Assembly: GCA_951213105.1 (NCBI GenBank)
Contig: OX578136.1
Coordinates: forward strand, 153,305,178-153,369,177
DNA: 64,000 nt
Origin: Amaurobius ferox
Taxonomy: Eukaryota > Arthropoda > Arachnida > Araneae > Amaurobiidae
Reading direction: 5' to 3'
The position numbers and the translations under genes were made by a program. The notes under the pieces are model-generated. The model was given only the letters and a program-made list of their open reading frames with translations. It ran no database searches and had not been told where the DNA came from. Positions 38,001-48,374 of this stretch are shown here, piece after piece (position 1 is the first letter of the stretch; each line of letters begins with the position of its first letter).

Positions 38001-41000
38001 TTTGGTGGCAGCAATCTGTAGTTGTTCATTAATATCATCAGACAAATTTTCAATTCTTCTTAGAATTGTCATTCTGCTGAGACTCATATTTTTAAATTTG
38101 TTGGTGGCTTCAGGGGACAATTTCTCGGCAACCAACAAAATGCACTACTTGGCAAAATCACCATCAGTAAATGGGCAGCTACTTTTAGCGATTATGGCTG
38201 TGATATCCAAAGACATTTCAACACAGTTATCTAATTGTGCAGACGCTTTTGTAAACACTTTCCTTTTTGCAACAAAAGAATGATGAAGAAATTCGATTCT
38301 GCGATTTCGATCTTCTCCCTCAAGCTTTGAAACTGCCAAGTATTTCGTCTCATAGTGCCACTTAATGTTATACTCCTTGCAAACACTAATCGTAAAATTA
38401 CATATCAAGCATATAATTGGACTATCTTGCTCTACAAAAAAATACTTTGAAGTTCAAACTTCCGAAAACTTTCTATTATTGTCCTCTACCTTTCTTTTCA
38501 TTTTCGATCTTTCCATCATGGCAAATAAATATTATACGAAAGACGTAACAACGTATACTTGCGAAGTCAAAAGTACACCAGCGCAAATCTCCCAAGCCAC
38601 CCTTCGGAAGCGATTTTTTTCTCCCCGCTCCTAGCATATGCGTACAACCACACTTTCTTTCCCGATCAGGCAGTGAAACTCATGAAACTATCTTCGGTGA
38701 ACACTGTTATGTTGGTTTCCCCTTTTGCAAATTATTACTCTATTTTCTTCATACATTATTTACTTATGACATTAATTTATTTTAATATTATTTACATTTT
38801 CATTCTATGATATTGAGATTAAACCTGATCGTATAGTTTTATACAATTATTAATAAAGTTTACTTTTAATATTATTTATTTTGTTTCTTTACTTACAGCT
38901 TGGTCTGTGCTCAACTATGTAAACCTTTTAAAAACACTTAACATCATAAAAAACTTCTAATAATTCCACTTACCTTTAACTAAATAAATAGCACAGCCAA
39001 CAATAACTAAAGAATCACAAACACTAATTGTTAAATTTAAAAATTAACTTTTATTAACAACACTTAAGAATTTAAACAATCTGAACTCTTTGATTTCATT
39101 ATTATTTATGTCTATTAAATTTAGTACATTGCATTTACTGACAATTCAATTTAAATGACCCAGGAAACAGAATCCACTCTGGTCTGAAGACCAGAGCTTG
39201 GTCTGCCTAAGGAGCTGTCCACCACCAAAAATTATGATAGGAATTAATTTAAAAATATAAAAACCAATACATATTGTAATTGATAAAACTTTCAACATAT
39301 GTGTTCCATCTTCAAAAGGAAACAAAACATCTTAAAAGGGGTAGAAATTCCAACGTTACATAAGCCCAAGGCTCTACACTTCACAAGCTGAATCCTTACA
39401 AAGAGTAAACAGAAAACCCTGTTTTTACTATTTATTTACTGCTTGAAATTTCTCTCATAGAGAAATATTTAAAAACCACTCTCACTTGATGTCAGCACAA
39501 CGTAACTTGAAAATTTTAATGACACGGTTGAAATCAAAACGCTTCTAGTTGGCCGGTAAAATAAAATACAGCTCTTCACTGCGGAGCTCTCGAGTGGGCC
39601 CGCAAAGCACTTGAGGAACACTGAAAAATGTGGAGAGGGATCACTGATGCACTTAACACTGGAATTGGCCGGCAATAAGGACAGTAGGTATCATGGGAAT
39701 TCTGAAGCATGAAGGGCTTCCCAAAAACATTGTTGTTGGACAATCTTTGTTGGCATGACGATTGATGATGGATCACTGGCCGATTTTTCTCAACTTTGTA
39801 TTCAGTAACTAATGGAACATCCGGTGACAAAGACAGCTGAACTTGTGCAGAAACAGAATCGCCGCAATATCGTAATTTGACGTAGTTCCCTGCAAATGCG
39901 CTGAACTCAGAAGCAGGTATTTTTTACTAATACACTGTAGCCAGTTTCAGGAATGCCAAGATGCTCAGTATCTAAATTCATAAGCTACCGGCGACCCGGG
40001 GCGTGAGCCCCAGGCTCGGCTCTTAGAAATTTTATCAACCTCACTCGTCTGCCGCTCAGAATCGAACTCTCCCGGCAACACACGCTTGCCTTCCCAGGAG
40101 ACGCCAAACTTGGCGAGCGAAACTCTGCGCCGAGCGCCCACGCGGAAATCAAAAACGCTGTTATGCCAAGAATCAAAAAAGGATAACTTCCGCCAAGCGG
40201 CAAGCCGCCGCGAAATGGCAACCCGCCAGCCCCACCGGATGTGCTGGCACCCTCCTCTTGCAGGTGTTTAGGAAAGTCAAATTTTGTCTTAAAAAAGTGC
40301 CTTTTTTCTGCAAACTCATGAATGAAGTGAAAAGAAGTTAACAGCTGAAAACGAAGATTATGAGAATTAACAAAAGATTATTTAATGTTTAAAGGTACAT
40401 TGCGCACAATTTTGAATAATAAAAACATTAAAAAGATAACAAATTACGCTAAAGGGGAAATAAATCGCCGAAATATTCCAAAACAACAAATAAATTTAGA
40501 ATTTTGAAGGGAAAGGGGAAAAATAACGAATTTTAAGCTATTACAACTTTTGAACTATTAATTAAATTTAGAGCTGTCAAATCTCGGCATAACATAATTC
40601 CTCTCGACCACCGGAAAAAAAATTTTTAGAATAAAATTTTTCACAACAAAGAGCCGAAAATGACCAAAAGAGAACACCATCCTGGTGGCAGAGAAATTGT
40701 AAACCTACGAGAACACTCGCTTCATGTAGCAACTCCTGGGATTACAATCTGAAAAAATGTTTACAATACATATTTTACATACAGGGAAGGCACACTGATC
40801 ATGACCATAAAATTTAAAACTTGCACTTTTCCTAGACTTTAATAAAAAAAATTTCGTATCTCTCCTTTAAGAGAAGAGAAAGACCTCCAAAAAGAAAACA
40901 TTCATTACAACTCTAAAATTTTAAAATATTCAAAAACTCGAAGTGAACGTCAAGAAAAAACATCTGAATTCTCACCAAATTTAATAAAAAGATTTAAATC

Positions 41001-44000
41001 AAACAAGGGGAAAAATACACTGCTCACAAACAAAAAAAATCAAATCCCTCCCAATCAAAACAAAAGCCAAAGAACCCCAGTAGTGTGTAGCAGAGCCTGG
41101 GCAATGTGACATAAAAAAATACACTTCTCATGGCGCCCCCAAGCATTCCTTGCTTTTGGGTCCGCCTCCTTTCCTATTTACACAGCATGTGCCCTCCTGG
41201 CCTCATGCTTACACCACCCTCAGCTCTGCCATGCAGTACTCACTTAAAGCAAATGGTCACCAAAATTTAGAATTTAAACTGCACTGTGGCCAGGTGAAAG
41301 AAAATCTCAAAACACTGAAAAACAGTCTGTCAAACCACGGTTCCACATCTCTCTGGAAGTACAAGTGATATAGAACTGAACCAAGCCAGACTTCCATAAA
41401 AACAAAATTCCTAATGACAAAACACAAAAAAAAATCAAGTGTTTCCGACAGGCGAGGTCTGTCCCGGATCCCTCAAAAACCGTAGATTTAATGAATCGAA
41501 CCAAAAAAAAACTTCATAAAGAATAGATGGAATATAAATTTTGAAAAGAATAATTTGAAATAAAAATTTTTCAAACAGAACTGCCAGAGCTATGTACTTC
41601 CAATACGGGTAAAGAAAGAAACATTAACTTGAACAAGAACTGAACTCAAGCCAGCGAGATCATTTGAAACTATTGTAGGCCCAATGTAGCACACAACCCT
41701 GAAGGTCCCATTAAATTTCCTAAAGCAAATCCTGTCGAACGAGAAATTCTCCCAAAAAAAAAATCATCTCTGCAGCAGTGACTTTCATAAACAAGTGTAC
41801 TTCCACTAAAATTTGACTAACTCCAAGGTCCACAAAAATTTAACAAATTCGAAGAACTTCCACAAATGGTAAAATTTTAAAAATTCAAATCCCTGCACTA
41901 AAATCCGAAGTACAAACTTCAACAAAAAGGGAATCCCAAAAATGTAAATTTCAAGCAAACCAAAGTTTTAGCTCCACCTCCCAGAAAATTAAAATTCCGA
42001 CAAACAACAAAAAAAAAAATTTTCAAAATGTAATTTTAAACAAAAACAAAATTTAATTCTAATCTTCCAGTCTATCAATTCATTCTTAACACTCCCAATC
42101 ATCACAAGTAAAAAAAAATTTCAATTACCTTCAAAAGGTTTCAATTTTTAAAAAAAAAATTCCAAAACAAAAAAAAAACTGCATTTGTAGAGTGCATCAC
42201 CCAAACAGCCGGAAAGAAGAAAAACAAAACAGAGTTCCCAATTACTTGTCATGACAATAAAAACATAAATTTTGATGAAGACTTTGGACCAGCCGAAGAA
42301 TTCAAAGGGTCGAAACATAAAATTTTGAGGCCTCCAAGATTAATAACTAAACAACTGAAAACTCAATTTCAAATCTCCTCCCCCACATTTGAAGAAAATA
42401 CACAATCTCCCAGCAACAAACTTTTAAGAGCCAAAACACTTTTAAATAAAAAAAAATTTCACAAAGCTAACTTAAATTAAAAAAAAAATTTTCTCAAGGA
42501 ATATTTCTCAAAGAACAATCTCCATTCCCCCCCAAAACAAACATCTGAGACTGAACTTGCACAATTTAACAAAAAATTTACACTACCCAAAGTCGATCGC
42601 TTGGCTGAAGGATCAATGACACAAGAAAAGACAACAATTTTTAGCGGGCAAGTAATTCTCCAAAAAGGAAAGGTGCATTCCCCAGCTGAGCACCTTAAAG
42701 GCGGCTTCAAAGCACCAAAGTGACAGTTAACATGGCCTAATGAAAAACAAAAAAAAATTTTTCTTTTTCAAACACATTTCTCTGAAGAAGAATTTCTATG
42801 AAAACAAGGCTTCCCAGACCTCAAAATTCCTCCGGGTGACCATGAAACTAACCCATTAGCCGTACCTTTAACTTCACCCAAAGCCAAGAGTTGTGACTAA
42901 TTATACAAAACAAAAACAAAAGAAAACTTTTGATCACTGTTCTCCCCCTTTAATAAATTTTAAAACCAAAATTTGAACTGAAACTCAAATCCCAACTATA
43001 TTCCAAAAGAGAAAAAAAATCTTCTATCATAAAAAAAAATTCCTAACATTTAATACTTAGCAGATCTTTTGACATATTTAGCTACTTTTAAACACACATT
43101 AAATTCAATACACTTAAAACACAACTACTAATACACATACATTATTCGCCATTCTTAGCACTTTCCAATAACTCTCTATCTCAAAATCTTGTTGCAACAT
43201 TTCTCAAATCTCAAAAAAAAATCTGACAGCGGGCAAGGGGTCGTGAATCCCTTCCCAAAAAAAAACAGTACACAAAACACATCATGGGCAAGTGATTTAA
43301 TTCCCGAGGGAAAAAGGTGCATTCCCCAGTGAACACCTGAAAACTGTGTGGCATCAAAGCACTGAAGTAGCCATTATGGGCAGACTGAGAAAAAAAATTT
43401 TTACCCACTTAAAAAGTTGAGAAGGAATGGTTTAGCAAAGCAAGGCCTCCTTTGAACCTGAATCTCCCAGAATCCCCACAACAAACAACCACTTCTCCGC
43501 CGCACACTTGCAAAAGAAAATATCCAAAAGATCCCTAAAGGTGAGAAAAAAATCTCTCAAAGTCAAAAAAAAAAATCCTACTCAAATTCCAAAATCACAG
43601 AGTCAAACTCCAAAGTTTTACTTTTAAATAAAAAAAAATTCTACAAAACAAAAAAAAATATCTTTAAAACAACAAGCTATGATTAGCTTACACAGGAGTG
43701 AAAAGAAAAAAAAAATTCAACTAACAAAGCTTAATGAAGAGAAGAAAAAAAAAAAAAAAAAACTCCTAAATCTTTCCAACTTTTCAAAAAAACTACAATA
43801 TTATTTTTAAAACAAACTAAATTAATGAAATTATTTAATTAATTTGTGCCCTTCCCCATAGTAAACATATGAAACATATAATAACATCCAAATAAAACAT
43901 TTTCAACTACCTATAAAAAATATTATTATGGTGGACAGCCCATTATTAAATATTTTATTCAGTGGACAGACAACTCAGGCAGAACCAAAGAGGTTCACGG

Positions 44001-46817
44001 CACCACATGTTATGTTGGTTTCCCCTTTTGCAAATTATTACTCTATTTTCTTCATATATTATTTACTTATGACATTAATTTATTTTAATATTATTTACAT
44101 TTTCATTCTATGATATTGAGATTAAGCCTGATCGTATAGTTTTATACAATTATTAATAAAGTTTACTTTTAATATTATTTATTTTGTTTCTTTACTTACA
44201 GCTTGGTCTGTGCTCAACTATGTAAACCTTTTAAAAACACTTAACATCATAAAAAACTTCTAATAATTCCACTTACCTTTAACTAAATAAATAGCACAGC
44301 CAACAATAACTAAAGAATCACAAACACTAATTGTTAAATTTAAAAATTAACTTTTATTAACAACACTTAAGAATTTAAACAATCTGAACTCTTTGATTTC
44401 ATTATTATTTATGTCTATTAAATTTAGTACATTGCATTTACTGACAATTCAATTTAAATGACCCAGGAAACAGAATCCACTCTGGTCTGAAGACCAGAGC
44501 TTGGTCTGCCTAAGGAGCTGTCCACCACCAAAAATTATGATAGGAATTAATTTAAAAATATAAAAACCAATACATATTGTAATTGATAAAACTTTCAACA
44601 TATGTGTTCCATCTTCAAAAGGAAACAAAACATCTTAAAAGGGGTAGAAATTCCAACGTTACATAAGCCCAAGGCTCTACACTTCACAAGCTGAATCCTT
44701 ACAAAGAGTAAACAGAAAACCCTGTTTTTACTATTTATTTACTGCTTGAAATTTCTCTCATAGAGAAATATTTAAAAACCACTCTCACTTGATGTCAGCA
44801 CAACGTAACTTGAAAATTTTAATGACACGGTTGAAATCAAAACGCTTCTAGTTGGCCGGTAAAATAAAATACAGCTCTTCACTGCGGAGCTCTCGAGTGG
44901 GCCCGCAAAGCACTTGAGGAACACTGAAAAATGTGGAGAGGGATCACTGATGCACTTAACACTGGAATTGGCCGGCAATAAGGACAGTAGGTATCATGGG
45001 AATTCTGAAGCATGAAGGGCTTCCCAAAAACATTGTTGTTGGACAATCTTTGTTGGCATGACGATTGATGATGGATCACTGGCCGATTTTTCTCAACTTT
45101 GTATTCAGTAACTAATGGAACATCCGGTGACAAAGACAGCTGAACTTGTGCAGAAACAGAATCGCCGCAATATCGTAATTTGACGTAGTTCCCTGCAAAT
45201 GCGCTGAACTCAGAAGCAGGTATTTTTTACTAATACACTGTAGCCAGTTTCAGGAATGCCAAGATGCTCAGTATCTAAATTCATAAGCTACCGGCGACCC
45301 GGGGCGTGAGCCCCAGGCTCGGCTCTTAGAAATTTTATCAACCTCACTCGTCTGCCGCTCAGAATCGAACTCTCCCGGCAACACACGCTTGCCTTCCCAG
45401 GAGACGCCAAACTTGGCGAGCGAAACTCTGCGCCGAGTGCCCACGCATACACTGCGGAAATCAAAAACGCTGTTATGCCAAGAATCAAAAAAGGATAACT
45501 TCCGCCAAGCGGCAAGCCGCCGCGAAATGGCAACCCGCCAGCCCCACCGGATGTGCTGGCACCCTCCTCTTGCAGGTGTTTAGGAAAGTCAAATTTTGTC
45601 TTAAAAAAGTGCCTTTTTTCTGCAAACTCATGAATGAAGTGAAAAGAAGTTAACAGCTGAAAACGAAGATTATGAGAATTAACAAAAGATTATTTAATGT
45701 TTAAAGGCACATTGCGCACAATTTTGAATAATAAAAACATGAAAAAGATAACAAATTACGCTAAAGGGGAAATAAATCGCCGAAATATTCCAAAACAACA
45801 AATAAATTTAGAATTTTGAAGGGAAAGGGGAAAAATAACGAATTTTAAGCTATTACAACTTTTGAACTATTAATTAAATTTAGAGCTGTCAAATCTCGGC
45901 ATAACAACACCGGGCTTTACTCTTGACTCATTGCCAAATCATTGAAAATTTTTTCTTCTCACCAACCCATTCTAGAGTGATAGTCAAATTGCGATAGCTG
46001 ATGAGCCCTTGGCGGACCACAGGTTGTTCACCTCTAATTTGCATCTTCATAACTCTCTGATTTTACCACAGATACCCCAAGCATAGATGTTATTTACATA
46101 AATACATTTTATTTGGCAAATTTCCAGTTTAACACAAATTCTTTTCAATAAAGTTTGAAAACTAATATACCAAAAAACCTACTGATGAAGTAATATTGAA
46201 GGAGCTTAATCTTATTTTCCAACTGTAGAATACAATTTATTTTATAATCGCAAAATATTGTAATTTGAAGGAATCTGAGGTGAAGAATCAATTCATGTGT
46301 AAAAGAATGTCCAGATTTTGGTCAAATAAATACATTTCCTCTAGTCAGTGCTATATTTGTATGTTAAATGATTCAGTTATGGACTAAGACATTTCTCCCT
46401 ATTTCTTATGAATAAGTTATGAAATAATAAATAAAGGTAGTATATATTGTGTTAAAAAAGTGAACTCATTAAGCCTACCATTATAATATAATACAACTAC
46501 AAATTAATTATCAATTAATTAGAAATATGGCTTGTTTATACTGTATTTTTAGCACTATGTTTTGTGCCAATGATTCATTAGTGTTTAATTTATTCATTTA
46601 TAATTTTAATGCATTTATATAATTTATCATATGCTAGACAGCTTTTAAAATTTTAGCTATTTCCAATTTTTCACTTTATGCCGTAGTAAGTTAAGTGTAT
46701 TTTGTATATAATAATATGCTAATTTTATTTTTACCTTAATAACTTATAGATAAAGTTGATAATGTAAATTCTGAAGCATTATGGATTCTAGACGTATTGT
46801 CATGCAAAAGTAGATAG
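22940..46817 (+). CDS. STN1: STN1-like subunit of the CST telomere/replication complex; four 3' exons, 5' exon(s) missing
   Basis: Four exons splice in consistent phase (22940-23041, 28031-28126, 32915-33088, 46750-46817) into about 145 residues that follow the STN1 OB fold from strand 1 to the closing helix. Landmarks are VLGIVTAI...TVFS, VDDGTGSLDCVLW, GDIICCLGNVKLVKGKLLID and YKVDN. Each junction has GT-AG borders. STN1 with CTC1 and TEN1 binds telomeric single-stranded DNA and helps polymerase alpha fill in. The frame stops right after the OB fold, so the C-terminal winged-helix domains of animal STN1 are absent; plant STN1 is likewise a single OB fold. The first exon found starts in phase 1, so at least one upstream exon is needed. 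RPA2 was considered, but DDGTGxLDCVxW fits STN1 better. Confidence 0.8.
23340..23931 (-). repeat. Repeat family F, inverted copy, interrupted by a LINE
   Basis: Reverse-complement match, in order, to ~35640-36400, with words such as TATATAATTGGATTTTGGATT, GCAGCTCAATGAGTTTATATAC and CGTCAGATATAT. The copy resumes at 26791-26920 on the other side of the LINE, where ATCCAGATAAAATCGGGGTGAAAACTAAAAGT matches ~35590-35630. Confidence 0.65.
23932..26790 (-). mobile_element. Degenerate 5'-truncated CR1/Jockey-like non-LTR retrotransposon
   Basis: Minus-strand reading, in several frames with stops, gives the reverse-transcriptase series IPLYEKGDINDLN..ISIL (~26740-26650), AAIFLDILKTFNTVDHEIL (~26500-26430), YGFRDTAHD..LKSYLNNRKQ (~25105-25040), QGSVL (~24990) and FTDDT where YADDT is expected (~24890). 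The 3' end is AATTTGAATTTGAATTT at 23931-23947. ATAAAAT flanks both sides (~23925-23931 and ~26792-26798), and the insertion splits repeat F. It is inactive and carries its own insertion at about 25115-26415. Confidence 0.7.
25115..26415. mobile_element. Unidentified ~1.3-kb insertion inside the LINE
   Basis: Reverse-transcriptase homology stops near 26425 and resumes at ~25110, so the 1.3 kb between is foreign to the LINE. It is AT-rich, contains poly-T at 25351-25370 and has no recognisable protein. One end contains the short inverted pair TAGGTGTCATTTGACACCTA. The boundaries are approximate. Confidence 0.45.
27440..27495 (-). mobile_element. SINE tail remnant
   Basis: CGGTCTACCTGAAGGTTGAA and GGTAACTGTTTGGACACC match the reverse complement of the SINE ends at 13366 and 20452 (CGACCTACCAGAAAGTTGTA, ACTGTTTGGACGGCC). 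Confidence 0.45.
28031..28126 (+). CDS. STN1: STN1 exon B (DDGTG strand)
   Basis: Acceptor CTTTTTTTTCAG (to 28030) and donor TCTC|GTAATA (28127). It reads VDDGTGSLDCVLWHKEPPSK and on to NLDS, leaving one C that joins AA of the next exon to make Gln. Confidence 0.8.
29824..30264 (+). pseudogene. GIY-YIG endonuclease remnant of the Penelope-like element
   Basis: A 146-codon open stretch contains FYIGDIKHAVDIRLSKH, which follows the GIY-YIG motif of Penelope elements (YIG..xR-L..R..EH), then NKLSTALFQIVINHNFIPVFD, matching their S-AL..H....H.INFD block. The GIY half is degraded and flanking frames contain stops. In the intact family this domain nicks target DNA for reverse transcription. Confidence 0.6.
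30369..30396 (+). ncRNA. Hammerhead-ribozyme-like core in the Penelope end, probably inactive
   Basis: CTGATGA (30369-30375) is followed by a 5-bp stem TGGAC/GTCCA (30376-30380 with 30388-30392) and then AAAC, as in the hammerheads known from Penelope-like elements. The conserved G of the GAAA segment is A here, so cleavage is not expected. Stems I and III were not established. Confidence 0.4.
31846..32303. repeat. Foldback element: ~120-bp inverted arms in STN1 intron
   Basis: The left arm (31846-31982; ATAGATATAAATATTGATCTCTTAT, ATCATCATGACAG, AAATGCAGGATAAG) is matched in reverse complement by the right arm (32186-32303; CTTATCCTGCATTCG, CTGTTATGATGAT, ATAAGAGATCAATATTTATATCTAT). About 200 bp lie between. 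Transcribed, it could fold into a long hairpin. A MITE is likely. Confidence 0.65.
32915..33088 (+). CDS. STN1: STN1 exon C (OB-fold strands 3-4)
   Basis: Acceptor TTTTTTGTCACTTTAG (to 32914) and donor CACT|GTATCC (33089). It reads NLLLSIEASATCRLFLNKIE, an acidic linker, then GDIICCLGNVKLVKGKLLID, leaving one T that joins AT of exon D to make Tyr. Confidence 0.8.
33089..35560. other. First part of the 13.7-kb STN1 intron; nothing recognised
   Basis: AT-rich with scattered short open frames (33505-33693 and 34699-34896) that lack splice borders in phase with the gene. A (TA)n lies at ~35172-35188. I see no support for further exons or complete elements. Confidence 0.5.
35565..36480 (+). repeat. 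Repeat family F, long copy
   Basis: Matches 10290-10625 in the same orientation and 23340-23931 plus 26791-26920 in inverted orientation. It is uninterrupted where the other copy holds the LINE (~35660), which confirms the LINE insertion point. Confidence 0.65.
36723..38519 (-). pseudogene. hAT transposase (GTF2IRD2/ZBED-like family), five in-frame stops
   Basis: From ATG 38519 to TAA 36723 one frame runs ~598 codons. A BED-type region with CLICNFTI comes first, then the catalytic core (LFVRGISENFEVTKELVGM and SIATDGAPTMIGVQNG, the latter with the hAT aspartate), GYHCIIHQE, WMSCEEALKRF, and the C-terminal dimerisation region with CEQTFSLMN. It is like the transposase half of GTF2IRD2. Stops lie at 38454-38456 (TGA), 38145-38147 (TAG), 37662-37664 (TAG), 37125-37127 (TGA) and 37107-37109 (TAG), yet no frameshift occurs across the length. 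It would not make a functional protein; two pieces of 158 and 167 codons remain open. Confidence 0.85.
38705..40594 (-). repeat. 3' LTR of the LTR element (left copy)
   Basis: TGTTATG...CATAACA, 1890 bp. GC-rich patch at ~39990-40260. Short frames within it (39469-39830, 39985-40221) recur exactly in the other LTR and do not resemble known proteins. Confidence 0.85.
40595..44007 (-). other. Non-coding interior of the LTR element
   Basis: Dominated by poly-A/poly-C-biased sequence on the plus strand. A ~190-bp segment around GTGCATTCCCCAG occurs twice (~42590-42780 and ~43210-43420). TAAATTTTGATGAAGACTTTG (42269) recurs in the second LTR element at ~50792, which shows the two are related. Confidence 0.7.
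44008..45906 (-). repeat. 5' LTR of the LTR element (right copy)
   Basis: TGTTATG...CATAACA, 1899 bp, nearly identical to the left LTR. It lies next to the primer-binding site and so is the promoter-bearing LTR for minus-strand transcription, that is, antisense to STN1. Confidence 0.85.
46750..46817 (+). CDS. STN1: STN1 exon D (terminal coding exon)
   Basis: Acceptor TTAATAACTTATAG (to 46749). The two leading bases AT complete a Tyr codon with exon C, and the frame reads YKVDNVNSEALWILDVLSCK then a stop at 46815-46817. YKVD followed by a helix is exactly where the STN1 OB fold ends. A weak internal GTAGAT donor at 46810 could in principle extend the protein but finds no in-phase partner exon. 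Confidence 0.75.
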
Positions 46818-46840
46818 TATTTTGTATCTCTGCATGGTTG

Positions 46841-46846
46841 AATAAA
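46841..46846 (+). terminator. Polyadenylation signal for STN1
   Basis: AATAAA 24 bp after the stop codon, followed by a T-rich stretch. Consistent with a very short 3' UTR. Confidence 0.55.
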
Positions 46847-47907
46847 GTTATTAATTCTTAAAGCAGCAACTGATACTATTTATAAGGTTTCGATATATTT
46901 TAATTGTCAGTAAATATTTTAAGCTTGTCATCTCTTAAAAAAGTAAGTTGGGAGTTCTCTTATTGTTATGTGTATTCTCTAAAGCATTTGAAGAATTAAA
47001 AGAACTTTTGTGACTTAAAAAGTTGAAAAAGTAAATCATAATAAAGGAGAAACTCTCTTCCGAAGTCCAGTAATTGAAACTTGAATATTTTAGAGTTTAG
47101 TTGTAATGTATGTCATATTATAGGGTGCATAAAATTATGTAAAAGAATACCTTTCATCTGCCCATCTGCAGTACTTACTCCTAATATTCCCAAACATATA
47201 CCATACAGACTGCACACCTCTACAGTTTAGATTTTAGTTAAGTAGATCAGGTAGTAAGTAAAATAGATCAGACTAAACTGAAAATTATTTGTGCCTAAAG
47301 AATTATAAATAAATTATAAGTACAATTTTCAAAATAAAAGTAAATTTAACCTGCATCAGGATAGAGTTCTAAAGAATACCTAATTACATTATTATTGAAT
47401 AACAGATAACTTTTCTGCTTTAGGTATATAGCCGAATCCATGTGTAATGAACCTGCTTTTAGCAAGATTCCAGATTGAAAAATAGGAATTATAAACTTTT
47501 AATTAATACAATATCAAGTATAAGAGTTCTTGAGTATGGTATTGTGAAAGGTAATGGGACCCGTGTTCCTGAGTAAAGAAATATATTCCAAAGAAAGAAG
47601 ATGAGTGTTTCTGGAATTTGATACATAAGCTATTGATCAGAACTGAATTTTTTTCTGGGAGGGTATATAAGCAGGTTTCTAATTTGTGTGGAGAGTCCAT
47701 CAGATTTGTATCCATCATTTTATTTGACATTACTTTAAAGTCCTCTAGAAGTGTGTGTGTGTGGGGGGGCAGGGGTATGATCTTCATATCATTGTATTTA
47801 AGTCCCTACTGAGTACCCCTCTAATATAGTTTGAATGCAGAACATATTTAGGAAATGTGTAGATTTTGTGAGCAAATTGATGTGTTCTACGCTGCTCATT
47901 ACAACTG

Positions 47908-47932
47908 GATTGTATTGTATTGTATTGTATCG
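47908..47932 (+). repeat. (TATTG)n microsatellite
   Basis: GATTGTATTGTATTGTATTG then TATCG: about four perfect pentamers. Confidence 0.8.
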
Positions 47933-48225
47933 TAATGCATGGTTCCATTCATGCTGTGTCCACATTCAAGGTTTTGGAGCCTGGGTCAGTTCAAGTTTCA
48001 TATTTATAAACAGTGTTAGTCTTTTGATGCTAGGTTTGTATTCTGTTAAAATTGCTTGCTAAATTACATGGATATTTCAATTTGTGCTTAATATAACATC
48101 TTTAAACATATCATTATTTTGAAACAGAGAATAAGTAATTTAAATTTTGTCATATTGTGGAAGATTCTCTGGACTGAGAATTGGTTTATAAATTTCATTT
48201 ACATTTTTAATTAATATATATGTAT

Positions 48226-48374
48226 ATATATATATATTTCTTTTCATGTAGAATTTTGTTCATGTGGCAATTTTTGAGTAGAGAAAACAGTAAACCACTA
48301 GACTATAGTAATACCTCTTGGAAACTTACAAGACTTGTTCTTTTTAATTGCTGTTAAACTACGCCTCTGGGATG
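48226..48374 (+). repeat. 149-bp block duplicated across the second LTR element, left copy
   Basis: Identical, by eye without a mismatch, to 52672-52820, from ATATATATATATTTC to CCTCTGGGATG. It ends exactly where the left LTR begins. Confidence 0.9.

Larger units (their letters stand above)
38705..45906 (-). mobile_element. Young LTR retrotransposon without gag/pol (LARD-like), minus orientation
   Basis: Two LTRs, 38705-40594 (1890 bp) and 44008-45906 (1899 bp), begin TGTTATG and end CATAACA. They differ by about five substitutions and one 9-bp indel (extra ATACACTGC-type insertion near 45446). ACAC flanks both sides (38701-38704 and 45907-45910). Orientation comes from the primer-binding site TGGTGCCGTGAACCTC (minus strand, 44005-43990), two bases inside the right LTR, and a purine tract GGTCGAGAGGAATTA beside the left one. 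The 3.4-kb interior is A/C-rich on the plus strand and has no protease, reverse transcriptase or integrase in any frame. It must be mobilised by another element. Confidence 0.85.
36541..46037 (-). mobile_element. Decayed GTF2IRD2-type hAT transposon, split by an LTR element
   Basis: The left end TTAGGGGCGCACAACCT (36541-36557) and the reverse complement of the right end, TTAGAGGTGAACAACCT (46021-46037), agree at 14 of 17 positions. Between them lie the minus-strand transposase (36723-38519), ~180 bp upstream of it, the whole LTR element at 38705-45906, and ~130 bp to the right end. No target duplication was found, as expected for an old insertion. Without the LTR element the transposon is ~2.3 kb, normal for a hAT. 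Confidence 0.65.

Noticed and set aside
39469..40221. Open frames of 68-84 codons inside the LTR
   Set aside because: Repeated unchanged in the other LTR, overlapping each other, and without similarity to gag, pol or env.
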